DNA of 6,108 nucleotides from an uncultured Collinsella sp. (GTDB lineage: Bacteria > Actinomycetota > Coriobacteriia > Coriobacteriales > Coriobacteriaceae): the NCBI GenBank assembly GCA_900549555.1, contig UROO01000105.1:1-6108 (forward strand), given 5' to 3'. Position 1 is the first letter of the stretch, and each line of letters opens with the position of its first letter. Below, one piece after another: positions 5,656 to 6,108 of the stretch. The notes under the pieces are model-generated. The model saw only the letters and a list, made by a program, of their open reading frames with translations, had not been told where the DNA came from and made no database searches. The translations under genes were made by a program, and so were the position numbers.

Positions 5656-5669
5656 TGAAAACGATTGCA
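5656..5669. promoter_or_regulatory. LacI-family operator O1 before the transporter
   Basis: TGAAAACGATTGCA is centred on CG (5662-5663) with the family half-site pattern, and is close to the other two copies in this window. Its centre is 26 bases from that of O2. Confidence 0.75.
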
Positions 5670-5681
5670 GACATATGAAAC

Positions 5682-5695
5682 TGAAATCGATTACA
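5682..5695. promoter_or_regulatory. LacI-family operator O2 before the transporter
   Basis: TGAAATCGATTACA is nearly palindromic (one mismatched pair) and extends to 16 bp with the flanking C and G. It lies about 57 bases before the transporter start, where the promoter is expected. A TACAGT (5692-5697) overlapping its edge could be the -10, but no good -35 is seen. Confidence 0.8.
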
Positions 5696-5751
5696 GTGTA
5701 AGTGTCAAAGATGGCCGGGTGTAAATGCGCCCGTTGGAGGAAAGGGAAGTC

Positions 5752-6060
5752 ATGGACTACCGCAAATCAGCCCAAGAGGTGCTCGACAACATCGGTGGCG
5801 CCGACAACGTTGTTTCGGCCGCGCACTGCGCCACTCGCCTGCGCCTGGTGATTGCCGATAACACTAAGGTTAACAAGGAGGCCCTCGAGAACGTCGACGG
5901 CGCCAAGGGCGTCTTTGAGGCCCAGGGCCAGCTCCAGATTATTTTTGGCACCGGCACCGTCAACAAGGTCTACGAGGAGTTCATCGCGCTCAGTGGCGTC
6001 GAGGCTGCCACCAAGGCCGAGGTCAAGGAGGCCGCGGCGCAGCAGCAGAACATCTTTATG
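5752..6060 (+). CDS. scrA: Sucrose-type PTS EIIBC transporter, N-terminal part (cut by adapter)
   Basis: The first 103 residues of a phosphotransferase-system permease of the sucrose/glucoside family, which takes up and phosphorylates the sugar at the membrane. Only the cytoplasmic EIIB domain (about 1-85) and part of the linker are present. The phosphorylated cysteine lies in AAHCATRLRLVI (23-34, C26), and GQLQIIFGTGTVNKVYEEF (about 61-79) is very like ScrA. Trehalose and beta-glucoside relatives differ more in these stretches. The Ala/Glu-rich linker (AATKAEVKEAAAQQQ) would lead to the membrane EIIC domain, which lies beyond the insert. The start is ATG 5752 with GGAGG at 5736-5740, rather than ATG 5725, because the family begins MDY/MDF and the binding site lies before it. 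The frame ends at the Nextera adapter at 6061; the residues that appear to follow (LSLIHI) are adapter. The gene is truncated by the library, not a pseudogene. Confidence 0.87.
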
Positions 6061-6108
6061 CTGTCTCTTATACACATCTGACGCTGCCGACGAACTCTAG
6101 GGTGTAGA
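6061..6108 (-). other. Nextera Tn5 mosaic end and i5/Read 1 adapter (artefact)
   Basis: Reverse complement of the left-end adapter: mosaic end CTGTCTCTTATACACATCT (6061-6079), Read 1 part (6080-6093), index ACTCTAGG (6094-6101, same index as the left end) and oligo remainder GTGTAGA (6102-6108). Genome ends at 6060. Confidence 0.98.

Noticed and set aside
5767..6100. Frames at the right end, both strands
   Set aside because: They are shadows of the EIIB coding sequence and read into the adapter.
1..6108. CRISPR array, tRNA, rRNA, integrase or transposase
   Set aside because: No regularly spaced repeats, no cloverleaf-like or rRNA-like sequence and no recombinase-type protein were seen.

Overview
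The window is one sequencing-library insert. Bases 1-43 and 6061-6108 are Illumina Nextera adapter (Tn5 mosaic end, Read 1 adapter and i5 index, the same at both ends). The biological sequence is therefore 44-6060, and the last gene is cut by the adapter rather than by nature. Base composition, coding style and the metabolic genes suggest a Gram-positive actinobacterium of the Coriobacteriia (Collinsella or a relative). That assignment is an inference from general resemblance.

Layout. (1) 44-165 is a structured inverted-repeat element. A good promoter (208-235) follows it and drives a tightly coupled two-gene defence module: an AAA/ABC-type ATPase (290-1507, RloA/AbiLi-like) and a TOPRIM-like RloB-family protein (1509-2174, AbiLii-like). 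(2) 2175-3000 has no intact gene. It holds the decayed 3' end of a sortase-anchored surface protein: a Pro/Lys/Ser-rich stalk, a damaged LPxTG-type signal (LHKTG) and a split membrane segment. (3) 3012-4455 is a compact, visibly more A+T-rich operon: a HigB/RelE-like toxin, an XRE-type antitoxin with a C-terminal tail, and a SecB-like chaperone. It has its own promoter with an embedded 16-bp perfect palindrome, and a strong terminator. The order toxin-antitoxin-SecB matches tripartite toxin-antitoxin-chaperone (TAC) systems. (4) 4504-6060 is a sucrose-type uptake locus: a LacI-family regulator (ScrR-like) and the start of a PTS EIIBC transporter (ScrA-like). Three copies of one operator, TGAAANCGATTNCA, lie one before the regulator and two before the transporter.

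How it fits together. Two stress or phage-defence modules of different composition flank a surface-gene remnant and sit beside a housekeeping-type sugar operon, which looks like an integration hotspot. The RloAB pair probably acts as an ATPase sensor with a TOPRIM effector. In the TAC operon the chaperone would hold the antitoxin in its folded, active state, so titration of the chaperone (for example during phage infection) would release the toxin. The ScrR-like protein probably represses its own gene and the transporter until the sugar is present.
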